Assembly: GCF_000974425.1 (NCBI RefSeq)
Contig: NZ_CP010429.1
Span: 4,945,501 to 5,009,500 of the forward strand
Direction: 5' to 3'
Source: Spirosoma radiotolerans
Lineage (GTDB): Bacteria > Bacteroidota > Bacteroidia > Cytophagales > Spirosomataceae
Length of the DNA stretch: 64,000 bases
Below are positions 52,101 through 61,700 of the stretch, piece after piece; within the stretch, counting starts at the first letter, position 1, and every line of letters starts with the position of its first letter. The notes beneath the pieces are model-generated. The model worked only from the letters and a program-made list of their open reading frames with translations. It was not told the origin of the DNA and searched no databases. Made by a program: the position numbers and the translations under genes.

Positions 52101-52784
52101 ATGGCCACCGAACATCACCTGACCGTCCCACGAACGGCCCGTTATTATACGCTTGGCGAACTGAGTCCAGCGACAACGCACGTCTGGTTCTGCCTGCATG
52201 GCTTCGGCCAGCTGGCCACGTATTTCGGCCGGAAATTTACTAATCTGGCTGATGGCAATACGTTCGTTATTCTACCGGAAGGCTTATCCCGCTCCTATCT
52301 GGATGGTACATACAGTCGGGTTGGCGCATCCTGGCTCACGCGGGAGGACAAAGAACACGAAATCAGTGATTTCCTAAGCTATTTAAACACCTTATATGCC
52401 AGCGTTCTGAATGGAAGAGAGCCGTCAAGTCTTCATATTACGGTACTGGGTTTCTCACAGGGCGCGGCTGTTGCCTGTCGCTGGCTCAACCAGCCTGGTA
52501 ATTTGGCAAACCGACTTCGCGTGGACCGGCTGATCTTATGGGCGGGCTACTTCCCGAATGGCCTGCGTGAGCTAATCGACCCCGCCAAATTAGCGGCTAT
52601 TGACACGCATTATGTCTATGGCCGCCAGGATGAATACATTGTCCAGATGGACGATGCAAAGGGTTATCTGAACCGTATACAAGCCGATTTGCCAGCGCTA
52701 AAAATGACGGCGTTTGACGGTGGACACAAGGTAGAGACCGAGGTGCTGCAACAGTTAGTGGCTAGATCGAAGCTTGTTTCGTAA
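52101..52784 (+). CDS. Serine carboxylesterase/phospholipase, alpha/beta hydrolase
   Basis: 227 residues. Alpha/beta hydrolase of the phospholipase/carboxylesterase type: FCLHGFGQLA oxyanion loop, nucleophile in VLGFSQGAAVACRW, Asp in YGRQDEYIVQ and His in FDGGHKVETE. No signal peptide. Last gene of the MarR-DinB-DUF4442 operon, 6 bp after DUF4442; together the four might deal with acyl or thiol stress, but that is inference. Its last 30 bp overlap the end of the convergent gene. Confidence 0.85.
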   Translation: MATEHHLTVPRTARYYTLGELSPATTHVWFCLHGFGQLATYFGRKFTNLADGNTFVILPEGLSRSYLDGTYSRVGASWLTREDKEHEISDFLSYLNTLYASVLNGREPSSLHITVLGFSQGAAVACRWLNQPGNLANRLRVDRLILWAGYFPNGLRELIDPAKLAAIDTHYVYGRQDEYIVQMDDAKGYLNRIQADLPALKMTAFDGGHKVETEVLQQLVARSKLVS

Positions 52785-53531
52785 TTTTTGTAAAAACCCG
52801 GGCTTTTGCACATATTTTACACCGCCTGTGACAACGACTTCGCCCAACATTTGCAAATCTTCAGCCAGAATGACATCTACTTGCCGCTTTTGCGTTAGAT
52901 CAAGCTGTATCTCCTGAGATACATACCCAATCGCTCCTACCTTTAAGATAATTTTATCGGACTGATAGTCTACTAAAAAAATTTTGAACAGACCGTCAAC
53001 GTCTGTTGTGACTTGTTTATCTGTTCCTTTTGCCAGAAGTATTACACTTGGCAAAGGACTCAAGCCGTTTCTTTCGGTAACCCGACCGGTAACCACCCAG
53101 GTGGTATCAGTGCAAACTCGAGTCTCGTCGTTGTTCTTAACGCTGGTACGATCAGTCAACGCCGTAAGTGCTCTCGTTTCATTCTTGAACCCGTTTTTAT
53201 TTGCTACCAGTTTTGGCTCTCCATAAGCCGTGCTCCAACTCATCAATCCAGCCGTTATTAGTCCTAACCAGCGCTGTTTTATTGATTTATTGGGCGCGCT
53301 AGGTGTGTGAACTAGCACTCTATTCAATTGCTTACTTAAAAATCGACCGCATACGTTCTCTTTTTTACTCAAAAAGTATGACACAAGCTGCGCATCGTTC
53401 ATAGCGGTGAAATCAACTACCGTTTTTTGGCAACTATTGCAGAAGCAGCCCTCTGCTACAGAATCCATCTCTTGCCAAGACTCGGAACAAGGAACCGGTA
53501 ACTCAAGCCGAATGTGTTCAGTAACAGCCAT
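52755..53531 (-). CDS. Carboxypeptidase-like regulatory domain protein with N-terminal cysteine motif
   Basis: 258 residues from ATG 53531; an upstream in-frame start at 53618 would add 29 residues, but the conserved MAVTEHIRLELPVPCSESW is a better start. The N-terminal part has a CFCNSCQKTVVDF cysteine motif, as in a Bacteroidota family of membrane-linked proteins, then a helix near residue 105 (LGLITAGLMSWSTAYG) and a carboxypeptidase-regulatory-like Ig domain (VTGRVTERNGLSPLPSVI). It ends with a VVTGGVKYVQ stretch. Function unknown. Confidence 0.7.
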   Translation of the reverse strand: MAVTEHIRLELPVPCSESWQEMDSVAEGCFCNSCQKTVVDFTAMNDAQLVSYFLSKKENVCGRFLSKQLNRVLVHTPSAPNKSIKQRWLGLITAGLMSWSTAYGEPKLVANKNGFKNETRALTALTDRTSVKNNDETRVCTDTTWVVTGRVTERNGLSPLPSVILLAKGTDKQVTTDVDGLFKIFLVDYQSDKIILKVGAIGYVSQEIQLDLTQKRQVDVILAEDLQMLGEVVVTGGVKYVQKPGFLQKLRNKLRSSH

Positions 53532-53604
53532 GATTTTAAGTTTGATTTCGAGTTGAAAGTAGCTCTTTTTAGCTATAAGCTCCTCGTTGGATTGCCCAGT
53601 CAGT

Positions 53605-54420
53605 CTACGACAATCCAAACCGCTGATTCACCATTGCAAAAAACTCTTCGTTGCTCATGCTTTTCCAGGCACCATATAACGCTTGCGCATCCTGTCCGGC
53701 CACATACCGTATTTGGTCGGTGTCGTCGGTAGCGGCCTGATAAATGACCTCGGCAATCTGATCAGCGGTTGAGTAGTTGGCAGCATTCGTACCAAAGGCG
53801 GCAAACACTTTCTCCAGTGCCGCGTCATACACGCTTGCGCCGTCCATTGTCCGTTGTAACGAACGGGTAGCAAAATCAGTGATTACGCCACCGGGCGCAA
53901 CGACCTTAACCCGAATGTTGAACGGGCGAAGTTCATAATTCAGTGACTCCGATAGCCCGTCAACCCCAAATTTAGTGGCGTGGTAAATCGAGTTGAAAGG
54001 TAAGCCGACCAGACCGCCAATTGACGTAATATTGATGATGGTGCCCCCGCCTATGGCGCGGAAATTGGGCAACAGTGCTTTAATGGTTCGCATCACCCCA
54101 AACATATTGGTGTTGAATTGATCCATAACTTTCTCCTCCGATGCCGTTTCCAGTGGCCCCGCCAACCCATAACCTGCGTTGTTCAGCAGCACATCGATGT
54201 GTTGCCAGTCGGCCAGCGCCTGCTCGACCGCCTGGGTTACGCTGTCGGTCTGAGTTACATCAAGGGCGTACACTTTAATAGTCGGATACTGCTGTAACTC
54301 GTTCTCATGCTGTGGGTTACGCATAGTTGCGGCAACGTTCCAACCTTGTTTGGAAAATAAAATAGCTGCGGCTTTGCCAATGCCCGACGACGCTCCCGTT
54401 ATGAAAATTGTCTTTGCCAT
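53605..54420 (-). CDS. Short-chain dehydrogenase/reductase
   Basis: 271 residues. TGASSGIG near residue 8, NNAGYGLAG near 85, catalytic serine in INITSIGGL and the Y-x-x-x-K as YHATK near 152. It is of the SDR type often annotated as oxidoreductase; substrate unknown. The histidine kinase gene at 54447 ends 26 bp upstream of its start, on the same strand, so they might be co-transcribed. Confidence 0.87.
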   Translation of the reverse strand: MAKTIFITGASSGIGKAAAILFSKQGWNVAATMRNPQHENELQQYPTIKVYALDVTQTDSVTQAVEQALADWQHIDVLLNNAGYGLAGPLETASEEKVMDQFNTNMFGVMRTIKALLPNFRAIGGGTIINITSIGGLVGLPFNSIYHATKFGVDGLSESLNYELRPFNIRVKVVAPGGVITDFATRSLQRTMDGASVYDAALEKVFAAFGTNAANYSTADQIAEVIYQAATDDTDQIRYVAGQDAQALYGAWKSMSNEEFFAMVNQRFGLS

Positions 54421-54446
54421 GGTTATTTATTCGACGATATACGCCC

Positions 54447-56534
54447 TCATACGGGCAGGTAGATACTGAATTTTGCGCCAAATCCCGGTTGGCTCATGGC
54501 GGAGATGGCCCCTCCGTGATTTGTTACTACCTTTTGGCAGATAGCTAATCCAACACCAGTACCGGCAAATTCATTCCTGCCATGCAGCCGCTGAAAAACC
54601 TGAAAAATACGGTCAGCGTACTTCTCATCAAAACCAATGCCGTTGTCAGTGATTTCTATTGAATGATAGGCGGCCGTCTGCCGGGTAGGTTTCACACCAG
54701 CGGGTAAATCTTCTAACTGGACAACACCCACATGGACCCTAATTTGAGGAGAAACGTCCTGCCGTCGAAACTTGAGCGCATTTGAGAAAAGGTTCTGAAA
54801 CAATTGACCCAATTGCGAGGCATCGCCCAATACCGTTGGTAGCGGATCTATCTCAATTTGCGCATTCGTTTCGTCAATAGCAACCGACAAATTTTCGAGC
54901 GCTTCGCCAACAACCCGAGAGAGCGATACCCGAGCGGCTGGTGCCGGGCTAGTCGAGATGCGCGAGAATGCCAATAAATCCTTTATCAACAGCGACATAC
55001 GGCTGGCGGCAACCTGCATCCGTTCCAGATAAACAAGTTCATCGCCCGATGACGAAAACGCATAGCGCGTTTTGAGCAGATCACTAAACTGCTGAATCTT
55101 GCGTAAGGGTTCCTGCAGGTCGTGGCTGGCAATGTAGGCAAACTGTTCCAAATTCTGGTTGGAACGGGTAAGATGCTGATTGGATTCAGCAAGTCCCTGA
55201 TTCGCTTCGGTCAGTTCCTCGTTAGTAGCGGCTAGTTCTTCATTGGTAGCCGCCAGTTCTTCAATTGTGGCGGCTAGTTCTTCGTTCGTTATCTCTAACT
55301 CTTCAGTACGCTCTCTAACCTGTTGTTCCAGTGCCAGTTGAAGTCTTCTCTGCTCAGTAACATCCTGGGCACTCCCACTTAATGTAATAGGGGTCCCCTT
55401 TTCATTGTAGAATAACTGGGCCTGTGTATGAATGATTCGCACCTGACCCGTAAGCCGGTTGATGATTGGATGCTCGTTTTCATAACGACCGGATGAACCC
55501 GGCTGAATAACGGAATCGATGGTGTAGGCAACCATATTCCGATATTCGACAGGCACCGTATCTAAGGCTTCATCCAGCGTTTTGGTCTCAGCAGTAAAAC
55601 CAAGCCAGCCCATAAACCGCTTCGAATAACTGAATGTGTTTGTTTCAATATCCAAGCTCCAGGTCGCCAACTCAGCCAGTTCGATCGCTCCCCGAAGGGT
55701 TTCTTCTGTATTTATTAGCCTCCGATTCGCCAATACCCGGTCGGTCACATCAACCGCCATGTTCAGGATGGCATAAACGTTTCCTTCTTCGTTGGTGAGA
55801 GGCTGGTAGGTGAATGTAAACCAAAAGCTTTGCAGACGTCCATCCACCACCAGATATACCTCCTGCTCGTCGGTTTGGTATGCGACATTGGTGTCATAAA
55901 CCTGTTCCAGCAAGCCAATAAAGGGTTGACCCTCCAGTTCGGGCAGGGCCTCGGCCAGTTTCATGCCGATGACCGCAGGCGTTTTTCCCCACACCTTAAT
56001 CATGGTATCATTGGCCATGTCAATAATAAGCTCCCGCGTTGCGTAAACACCAATTGCAAACGGAGCCTCCTTAATCAATCCCCTGAACCGCTGTTCGCTT
56101 AGTTCAATACGCTGGCGAGATAGGACGTCCTCGGTAACATCCTGTGCAACTCCCGAAAATCTGAACACTTCGCCTGCCTCGTTAGCATAGCTCCGTCCCA
56201 TAAAGCGAACCCAGCGCAGACGGCCATCTCTGGCACCAATTGTGCGATAGGTAACATCATACTCACCACTGCCCTGAGGGTCAATGGCTAGTTGTACGGC
56301 TTGATTTACTCGGTCTATATCATCGGGATGAATATGCCGGACAGCCTGATCATAGAGAATTTGATTGCTCTGAGCCATGCCATATAATTCCTGACAGCGC
56401 TCGTCCCAGTGCACTATAGACGTTGCCGGGTCTACTTCCCAAACGCCAAGCCGGGCTGCCTTCAAGGCAAAATTTACATCTAAACGCTCGTTGAGGGCCT
56501 TGTCTTGATTATATGGCTTTTGCTCGCCAGTCAT
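54447..56534 (-). CDS. PAS-domain sensor histidine kinase
   Basis: 695 residues. Three PAS-type domains occupy about residues 20-135, 150-265 and 280-395. A heptad coiled coil follows (about 400-470, with repeated AATNEEL). The HisKA domain has the phosphoacceptor histidine in IASHDLQEPLRKI (about 480), and the ATPase has N, G1 (DNGIGF), F and G2 (GTGVGLAIC) boxes. No membrane segment is visible, so it senses cytoplasmic signals. No response regulator is adjacent; an orphan kinase. Confidence 0.9.
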   Translation of the reverse strand: MTGEQKPYNQDKALNERLDVNFALKAARLGVWEVDPATSIVHWDERCQELYGMAQSNQILYDQAVRHIHPDDIDRVNQAVQLAIDPQGSGEYDVTYRTIGARDGRLRWVRFMGRSYANEAGEVFRFSGVAQDVTEDVLSRQRIELSEQRFRGLIKEAPFAIGVYATRELIIDMANDTMIKVWGKTPAVIGMKLAEALPELEGQPFIGLLEQVYDTNVAYQTDEQEVYLVVDGRLQSFWFTFTYQPLTNEEGNVYAILNMAVDVTDRVLANRRLINTEETLRGAIELAELATWSLDIETNTFSYSKRFMGWLGFTAETKTLDEALDTVPVEYRNMVAYTIDSVIQPGSSGRYENEHPIINRLTGQVRIIHTQAQLFYNEKGTPITLSGSAQDVTEQRRLQLALEQQVRERTEELEITNEELAATIEELAATNEELAATNEELTEANQGLAESNQHLTRSNQNLEQFAYIASHDLQEPLRKIQQFSDLLKTRYAFSSSGDELVYLERMQVAASRMSLLIKDLLAFSRISTSPAPAARVSLSRVVGEALENLSVAIDETNAQIEIDPLPTVLGDASQLGQLFQNLFSNALKFRRQDVSPQIRVHVGVVQLEDLPAGVKPTRQTAAYHSIEITDNGIGFDEKYADRIFQVFQRLHGRNEFAGTGVGLAICQKVVTNHGGAISAMSQPGFGAKFSIYLPV

Positions 56535-57021
56535 TGATAAAAAATTAGTGTTTATAGTACAGTAACGCCTTAATATAGTTTTGGGTTTTCAAGTTCTTCA
56601 TTTCATTCAGACAGATAAGGGCTGATAATTTTAATTGAGCAATATACCCTGAGGTATAAACAATAAGTAAACCCCACGTGGGTACAGACAACTAGCCGCC
56701 AACGCTTATACGTAAGCTTATCGTGACCAGTTTCGATAGACGGAATTAAACTAGAAAGAAACTTCGGGGATATTGACAGAAGTAGATCGCAGGACGTTTA
56801 CCTTTTAAATCTTCCTGCCACTATAAGCTAAAACCAGACTCTTGTAGAAGAATCTGGCCTGGCCATTTATATATACGTGAGAAGCTAGGATTACCTCGTT
56901 TGTGCAGTTAACAGAAAACCTAACTAATGTAGGCCATGCGTAGTTTATTTACCTCCCTTGGTCGTACAAGCTGGCTGATATAAACGTGTGCTCTGTTAGC
57001 TGCTATTATTTTACCCAACTA
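56535..57021. other. 487-bp AT-rich intergenic region upstream of the kinase
   Basis: No coding frame is convincing. Visible are small palindromes: TATACC-N4-GGTATA at 56643-56658 and CCCACGTGGG at 56673-56682. The kinase promoter should lie here, but no TAnnTTTG box was found at good spacing. Confidence 0.4.
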
Positions 57022-57318
57022 TTACATTAATAACAATTTACAGACAAACCCTAATACAGTTAACCCGGCGATGACACCAGCCGAAAACAGCCAGCTTTCT
57101 TTTCGTGTCAGACTATACATTAAATGGTTGTTTTCATCCAATCCAACGACGTCTCTACCCGATACCCAGTATGATGATGGCTCATCCATCGAGTAACACG
57201 AATATGTCTCCTGACTGATGGCTAATAGCTCATCCAGCTTACGACTATTTCCATGTTGATTAGCTGATATAACGACAGTTGACAAAGCAGGGCGGATGAT
57301 TGAAATAGCAGGGTTCAT
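57022..57318 (-). CDS. Small protein with C-terminal membrane anchor, unknown
   Basis: 98 residues; hydrophilic N-terminal 75 residues, with a tyrosine/serine-rich segment (ETYSCYSMDEPSSYWVSGRD), then one hydrophobic helix at the very end (LFSAGVIAGLTVLGFVCKLLLM), so probably tail-anchored in the inner membrane. No family recognised and no neighbour suggests a role. It lies in the AT-rich stretch at 56.5-59 kb. Confidence 0.45.
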   Translation of the reverse strand: MNPAISIIRPALSTVVISANQHGNSRKLDELLAISQETYSCYSMDEPSSYWVSGRDVVGLDENNHLMYSLTRKESWLFSAGVIAGLTVLGFVCKLLLM

Positions 57319-57707
57319 GAGTGTACGTTTATGCCTTAGTGCTTAGTGGTTTATGCGAGCGATTTATAGTACAAGATTGATAAATAATGAGCCGAAGAAG
57401 CCTGCCTTTTCGATGAACTGTCGGTTTTGCCCGTTTTTTGGTTGAAAAGTCAGGAAACTGCAGTTTTTAACAGATCTGTGGTTATCCTTAAAAAGCGGTA
57501 CGTCAGTATTGTTTTTATTTTACGCAAAATGTGAGAGAAAGACTACAGAGAGTCATTTGAGATAATTTGAAAACAAAATACCGCTCTTAGTGGTCGGCAG
57601 ATAAAAAAAAGAGCCCTGACTTTATAGCCAGAGCTCTTTGCACGCGCAGAGTAGCCTACGTGTTAGGTCTTTACTTAAACAGAACGGCGGGTTCTGAAAG
57701 CACGTGG
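57319..57707. other. 389-bp gap with terminator of the downstream minus-strand gene
   Basis: Holds the terminator at 57603-57639 and otherwise no gene. The sequence is AT-rich. Confidence 0.4.
57603..57639 (-). terminator. Intrinsic terminator on the minus strand
   Basis: Minus strand AAAGAGCTCTGGCT, ATAA loop, AGTCAGGGCTCTTT (14-bp stem with two wobbles), followed by T8. It lies about 70 bp after the stop of the gene at 57708 and supports that gene as real. Confidence 0.75.
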
Positions 57708-58091
57708 TTAGACCACAAACCGACTTATGTTCAATTCCTGTTGATGACGCGCCCAGATTAAGTCCCGCTTTGCCTGAAAAGACATGGACACTTCCTTCGA
57801 CTCCTGCGATTCAGCAGCCAGTATGGCCGATTGATCCAAGATACTCAATGACCCCACCTGACGCCGAATATGTCTGTAATTTTCCCGAACCTGTTCAACG
57901 GCCTGGCTCTCAAGCCTATAATGTTGCTTCCACTCCTGAACATGCCGCTGAAGAAGTTGCACCCAGGTTAGGGTAGCCTCTTCTGAGCCTGGCGTGATGG
58001 AAGACACATTCATCTCAATAGTCTGTTGCCGATAAGCACCCAGCAACTGGTTAAATGCATCACTAGTCATAATTACCTTGTAGTAATTCAA
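57708..58091 (-). CDS. Hypothetical helical protein
   Basis: 127 residues, mostly helical and Gln/Glu-rich (VQLLQRHVQEWKQHYRLES, then QAVEQVRENYRHIRRQVG), without signal or membrane segment. No family recognised. A proper terminator downstream supports expression. The overlapping plus-strand frame (57704-57976) lacks such signs. Confidence 0.5.
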   Translation of the reverse strand: MNYYKVIMTSDAFNQLLGAYRQQTIEMNVSSITPGSEEATLTWVQLLQRHVQEWKQHYRLESQAVEQVRENYRHIRRQVGSLSILDQSAILAAESQESKEVSMSFQAKRDLIWARHQQELNISRFVV

Positions 58092-58446
58092 CGGAGCTTA
58101 CTTTAAATCAAGAATCTCCGCTTTTTGCTTGTTCGTAACAAAGTTAATAAACGGAGACGTGCTTTTTCATAGATTGACTAAACGGTATGATTCTAGCCTA
58201 TTTTGGCTGTTTTTGGCTATAAATTCCTTTCCTTTATTTGGCTTAATCAATGTTACACTAATTCCATATATTAACTAAATTACATACCAGTATTTTTTTA
58301 ATAATATAATAATATATACTCAGTGACCATGGTAACAATATAGAGTCTAAACATATGTGGCAGTAACTATTTTTATACATCAAGTTATCAGGTGAATCTT
58401 CTGTTAACGGGCCCTCATTCTGGAGGCTTTGTCAACAACAAAGGAC
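58092..58446. other. 355-bp AT-rich region with likely divergent promoters
   Basis: Lies between divergent genes at 57708 and 58447. It contains long A/T runs, notably around 58300-58330, but no motif I could fix. Confidence 0.4.
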
Positions 58447-58719
58447 ATGAACACAATAAACAAACAGAACAAGGCGCATCTGGAAGAACAGAAATACAGG
58501 CTTGAACATAACCTGGCCAATAGCCGCAAGTTTCTGGCTTTTTTTGAATCGAGGTTACCGAAAGGATATAGCGAGTTGAGTGCCAGCGATTTTACGTCCG
58601 ATTTACAAAGTCAGTTTGCGGAGTCAGCCTACAGCCACAAACAGCTGATAGCCATGCTGGAAATCTACCGCAACGAGGTCATAAAAGCATTGGCACCCTA
58701 TACACAGCAGGTTGATTAA
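58447..58719 (+). CDS. Hypothetical helical protein
   Basis: 90 residues from ATG 58447 (a TTG at 58429 adds six). Predicted all-helical with a charged start (NKQNKAHLEEQKYRLEHNLA). No signal or membrane segment and no family recognised. A hairpin terminator follows at 58794-58822. Part of the AT-rich orphan-gene patch. Confidence 0.5.
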   Translation: MNTINKQNKAHLEEQKYRLEHNLANSRKFLAFFESRLPKGYSELSASDFTSDLQSQFAESAYSHKQLIAMLEIYRNEVIKALAPYTQQVD

Positions 58720-58793
58720 TCGAAAGGACCCATTTATTGACCAACTGATACAGAAGCAGATAGGGTCGTTTTCATATAGAAAGCCCAAAAAAG

Positions 58794-58822
58794 AATTAAC
58801 GCAGAAATATCCTGCGTTAATT
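58794..58822 (+). terminator. Hairpin terminator candidate
   Basis: AATTAACGCAG with CTGCGTTAATT (11-bp perfect stem, 7-base loop), then TTTTTAATTTTA about 15 bp on. Located 75 bp after the preceding stop. Confidence 0.55.
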
Positions 58823-59015
58823 ACCCAATTCATTCTTTTTAATTTTAGTTACAAACTAAGAGAAATTAAAATGAATTGTATGTATGCCGCCAAACTATTT
58901 CTAAAGTAACGCTCACAAGCGATCAATTGTGACTACTTGCGTTAGGCAATACTCATAGTTTGACAAAAAATTATTTCTTTCCACAAACAAGATTTACTGT
59001 CAGCTTAGGGGTTTC

Positions 59016-59528
59016 TTATTCTTCCCGTTTCTTAATCGTCTGCACAACCTTTCCGTTTTCAACCAGCCTTGTTTTCAATACTGTCTGTTTAGGAATCATC
59101 ACGACTAACATTGGCTGTACAGCTTCCGGTAATGGCGATTTGGTCAGAATGGTATCAGCCATACGTATATAGCGCACCGTTAAAGTTGAATCTTGCACAA
59201 ATATTTTGCTTACAGAGAGCTTTGGTGGCGTTTTGGTCGAAGGCAAGGCAATTCCGATGGCCATTTCTTTGTCAAAATTGGGAGCATCGCGTTTACGAAC
59301 TGAACCTGTTGAAACAGGTTGAAACACCTGACTGAACGTTTCGGCTTGCTCAAAGACAAAAAGTGTGGGCTTCCCTTTGATTACGGGCGCATCGGGGTTG
59401 AGGGTATAGCCTGTCAGTAAACGGTACGTCAGGTTCACTTGGGCGAGAACGAATAAACTGGAAAACAGACCGATAGCGACAAGAAGAGGAATGCGTAAAT
59501 GGCGATAAAATGAAGCAAAAGAGGACAT
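59016..59528 (-). CDS. Secreted protein of unknown function
   Basis: About 170 residues from ATG 59528 (a TTG two codons upstream is less likely). A signal peptide or anchor (LRIPLLVAIGLFSSLFVLAQV) leads into a mature part that mentions no known domain; segments such as KPTLFVFEQAETFSQVFQ and IGIALPSTKTPPKLSVSKI suggest beta strands. No family recognised. It is downstream of the lipoprotein at 59637 on the same strand, with a 108-bp gap. Confidence 0.55.
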   Translation of the reverse strand: MSSFASFYRHLRIPLLVAIGLFSSLFVLAQVNLTYRLLTGYTLNPDAPVIKGKPTLFVFEQAETFSQVFQPVSTGSVRKRDAPNFDKEMAIGIALPSTKTPPKLSVSKIFVQDSTLTVRYIRMADTILTKSPLPEAVQPMLVVMIPKQTVLKTRLVENGKVVQTIKKREE

Positions 59529-59636
59529 AATCAAACAAAAACTAAATGATAACCATACTTGGTTAACGTCCGACTAAGCCATTCGGTGTATAGGTGCTCA
59601 GAAAAAAGCCGTTGGAAAACTTATCGCTGGAAATGA

Positions 59637-60191
59637 CTAGTTCTGCTTGGCTTCCGAATTAAGCGGATTCTGAACGGTCATGCCCGCGACATTGAAGCAT
59701 GAATTCATATTATCGCTCTTGCACTCAAATAAATCAAACGATTCGACGCCCTTATCCAGCCGTTCGAAATAGAGCACAAACACCACTTTTTCGTCATTCT
59801 TGATTTCGCGGCTATCCGGCGACATAGGAATGCCTTCCGTCTTCACCAATGCATACGTGCGCTTACCATCGGCCGACGCCAGCACCGCCTTAGGGTTGAA
59901 CGAAATGTTGCTGGTGCCGTAGTAATTGCTATACCGATCGTCCTTGTTTTTGCCAAACGTCATATACAGTACTGTGTAGCTAGCCGTCAGGCGAATGTCC
60001 GTCACACGAATATCGGGATCCTGTGCATGGCCAAGCCCGCCTTGTGGATCGGGATAGAGCCGGGGCATAACCGCCGATACTGGCTGATTGGGCTGGTAGT
60101 ATTCAGCACCATCGGCCGGCGCATTTGTGGCTACGGGCCGGGTCGACGTACAGGCAGAGACCAACAGAATGAGGGCGACGAGGGCTTTCAT
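59637..60191 (-). CDS. Lipoprotein of unknown function downstream of eboF
   Basis: 184 residues with a lipobox (LVSAC, Cys 14). The mature part is beta-rich with two more cysteines near the end (FECKSDNMNSCFN). No family recognised. It starts 39 bp after the eboF stop on the same strand, so it may share the eboDEF transcript, but it is not a known ebo component. Confidence 0.6.
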   Translation of the reverse strand: MKALVALILLVSACTSTRPVATNAPADGAEYYQPNQPVSAVMPRLYPDPQGGLGHAQDPDIRVTDIRLTASYTVLYMTFGKNKDDRYSNYYGTSNISFNPKAVLASADGKRTYALVKTEGIPMSPDSREIKNDEKVVFVLYFERLDKGVESFDLFECKSDNMNSCFNVAGMTVQNPLNSEAKQN

Positions 60192-60230
60192 AAAGTTAAA
60201 TTACGTGCTTTCGTCCAAATAACCAACAAC

Positions 60231-61634
60231 TTAGCTCGTCTGTTTTTCAACTATTCCGACGGATAGCGTCTCCCATATTTTATCGTATACTTCCGTGGCT
60301 GTCAACGTCTTGCCCACGTTCTGGCTGCTCACAAAAACAGGGTGGTGTTCGGGAGCGGTCCCGATTCGCCCATGTGATCCTTTCACGAGGGTGGCATCCA
60401 GCGAAATGACGTTCATCAGATACCGGAACCCAAGCAGTTTACGACCTAACTTATACCCCGCTTTTAGTTTGATAAACGGATTGGTTTGGTCCATGAACAT
60501 CTCGACGGGATCATAGCCGGGCTTTTGATGGATAGCTACCAGCCGGGCAAAGTCGGGGGCGCGGGCATCATCGAGCCAGTAGTAGTAGGTAAACCAGCTA
60601 TCGGCATCGGCGACCACCACCAGATCGCCGGAGCGTTCATGATCGATGTGGTACTGCTTCTGCTGCTCTTTATCCAGCACGAGTTCAATGCCGGGTGTTT
60701 TTTCCAGCAACGCCCGAACTTTACTGAAGACAGATTGGTCGTTGATATACACGTGGGCAATCTGGTGATCAGGCGTAGCGAAAGCGGGCGAAGCACCCGC
60801 GTCGAACAATTCCAGGCCACGCTCCTCCCGGTAGCGGATCATGCCTGCTTCGCGTAGAATCCGATTGATATGAATGGGTTTGCTGACGTTCGTTATCCCA
60901 TATTCCGACAGAACGATGATTTCGGCGTTCTGCTGTTCATAGTACTGAATCAGGTCACGGCAAACATCGTCGATTTCCCGTAAGTCATTGCTAATTTTTG
61001 AGAAATCCTGCCCGGACGCGGGACCGCCAAACTTCTGCAGGCAATAATCGAGGTGGGGCAGGTAAATTAGCGTCAGGGTCGGGTTGTGCCATTTATCAAC
61101 CAGCATAGAGGCATCGGCAATCCAGCGGGTGCTCTTAATCGTTGTGGCCGGCCCCCAGAACTGGAAGAGCGGAAATGTTCCCAATTCGTTCGTGAGTCGG
61201 TCGCGCAGGTCGCCGGGCTGGGTGTAGCAATCGGGGATCTTCATGCCGTCGGATGGGTACTGCGGCCGGGGCGTAGCTGAATAATCGGCCGACGAATACA
61301 TGTTATACCACCAGAACATTTTCGAGACCGTAAAATTGGGGTCCAGCTTTTTGGCCCGTTCCCAGATCTTTTCCCCGGCAACGAGTTTGTTCGATTGTTT
61401 CCAGAATTTCACTTCTGAATCCGTCCGATCATACCAGCCATTGCCAACGATACCGGTTTCGCTGGGCCATTTGCCCGTTACGTAGGTAGACTGCACCGAC
61501 GTTGTCAGGGCGGGAAGCATTGGGGCAATGGTCGCCTGGTTTTTACCGGCAAACCACTGTTTCAGAAAAGGCGTATGCTCGCCAATCAGCGAATACGACA
61601 AACCTACAACGTCGAGGACTACGGTCTTTTTCAT
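60231..61634 (-). CDS. eboF: EboF-like type I phosphodiesterase/nucleotide pyrophosphatase family protein
   Basis: 467 residues. The alkaline-phosphatase-superfamily core is seen as VLDVVGLSYSL at the start, with the nucleophile threonine in PALTTSVQSTYVTGKWP, the LIYLPHLDYCLQ block and VLSEYGITNVSKPIHINRIL. Metal-binding residues near GDLVVVADADSWF and SHGRIG also fit. In ebo clusters this is the phosphodiesterase-like member; its substrate is unknown. It is 53 bp after eboE. Confidence 0.78.
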   Translation of the reverse strand: MKKTVVLDVVGLSYSLIGEHTPFLKQWFAGKNQATIAPMLPALTTSVQSTYVTGKWPSETGIVGNGWYDRTDSEVKFWKQSNKLVAGEKIWERAKKLDPNFTVSKMFWWYNMYSSADYSATPRPQYPSDGMKIPDCYTQPGDLRDRLTNELGTFPLFQFWGPATTIKSTRWIADASMLVDKWHNPTLTLIYLPHLDYCLQKFGGPASGQDFSKISNDLREIDDVCRDLIQYYEQQNAEIIVLSEYGITNVSKPIHINRILREAGMIRYREERGLELFDAGASPAFATPDHQIAHVYINDQSVFSKVRALLEKTPGIELVLDKEQQKQYHIDHERSGDLVVVADADSWFTYYYWLDDARAPDFARLVAIHQKPGYDPVEMFMDQTNPFIKLKAGYKLGRKLLGFRYLMNVISLDATLVKGSHGRIGTAPEHHPVFVSSQNVGKTLTATEVYDKIWETLSVGIVEKQTS

Positions 61635-61647
61635 AATGATGAATCAG

Positions 61648-61700
61648 GAGTGAAGAATGATATATGCTATACCAGACACGGTATCCATCATTCTTCACTC
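61648..61700. repeat. 14-bp inverted repeat spanning the eboE stop
   Basis: GAGTGAAGAATGAT (61648-61661) and ATCATTCTTCACTC (61687-61700) are perfect complements, with a smaller ATACC/GGTAT stem inside. It covers the eboE stop and the eboE-eboF junction, so it could affect expression of eboF. Confidence 0.6.

Noticed and set aside
57704-57976. 90-codon plus-strand frame
   Set aside because: Overlaps the minus-strand gene at 57708-58091, which has a proper terminator; composition is proline-rich and not protein-like.
58712-58909. 65-codon plus-strand frame after the gene at 58447
   Set aside because: Starts with TTG, overlaps the previous gene and runs through a hairpin terminator.
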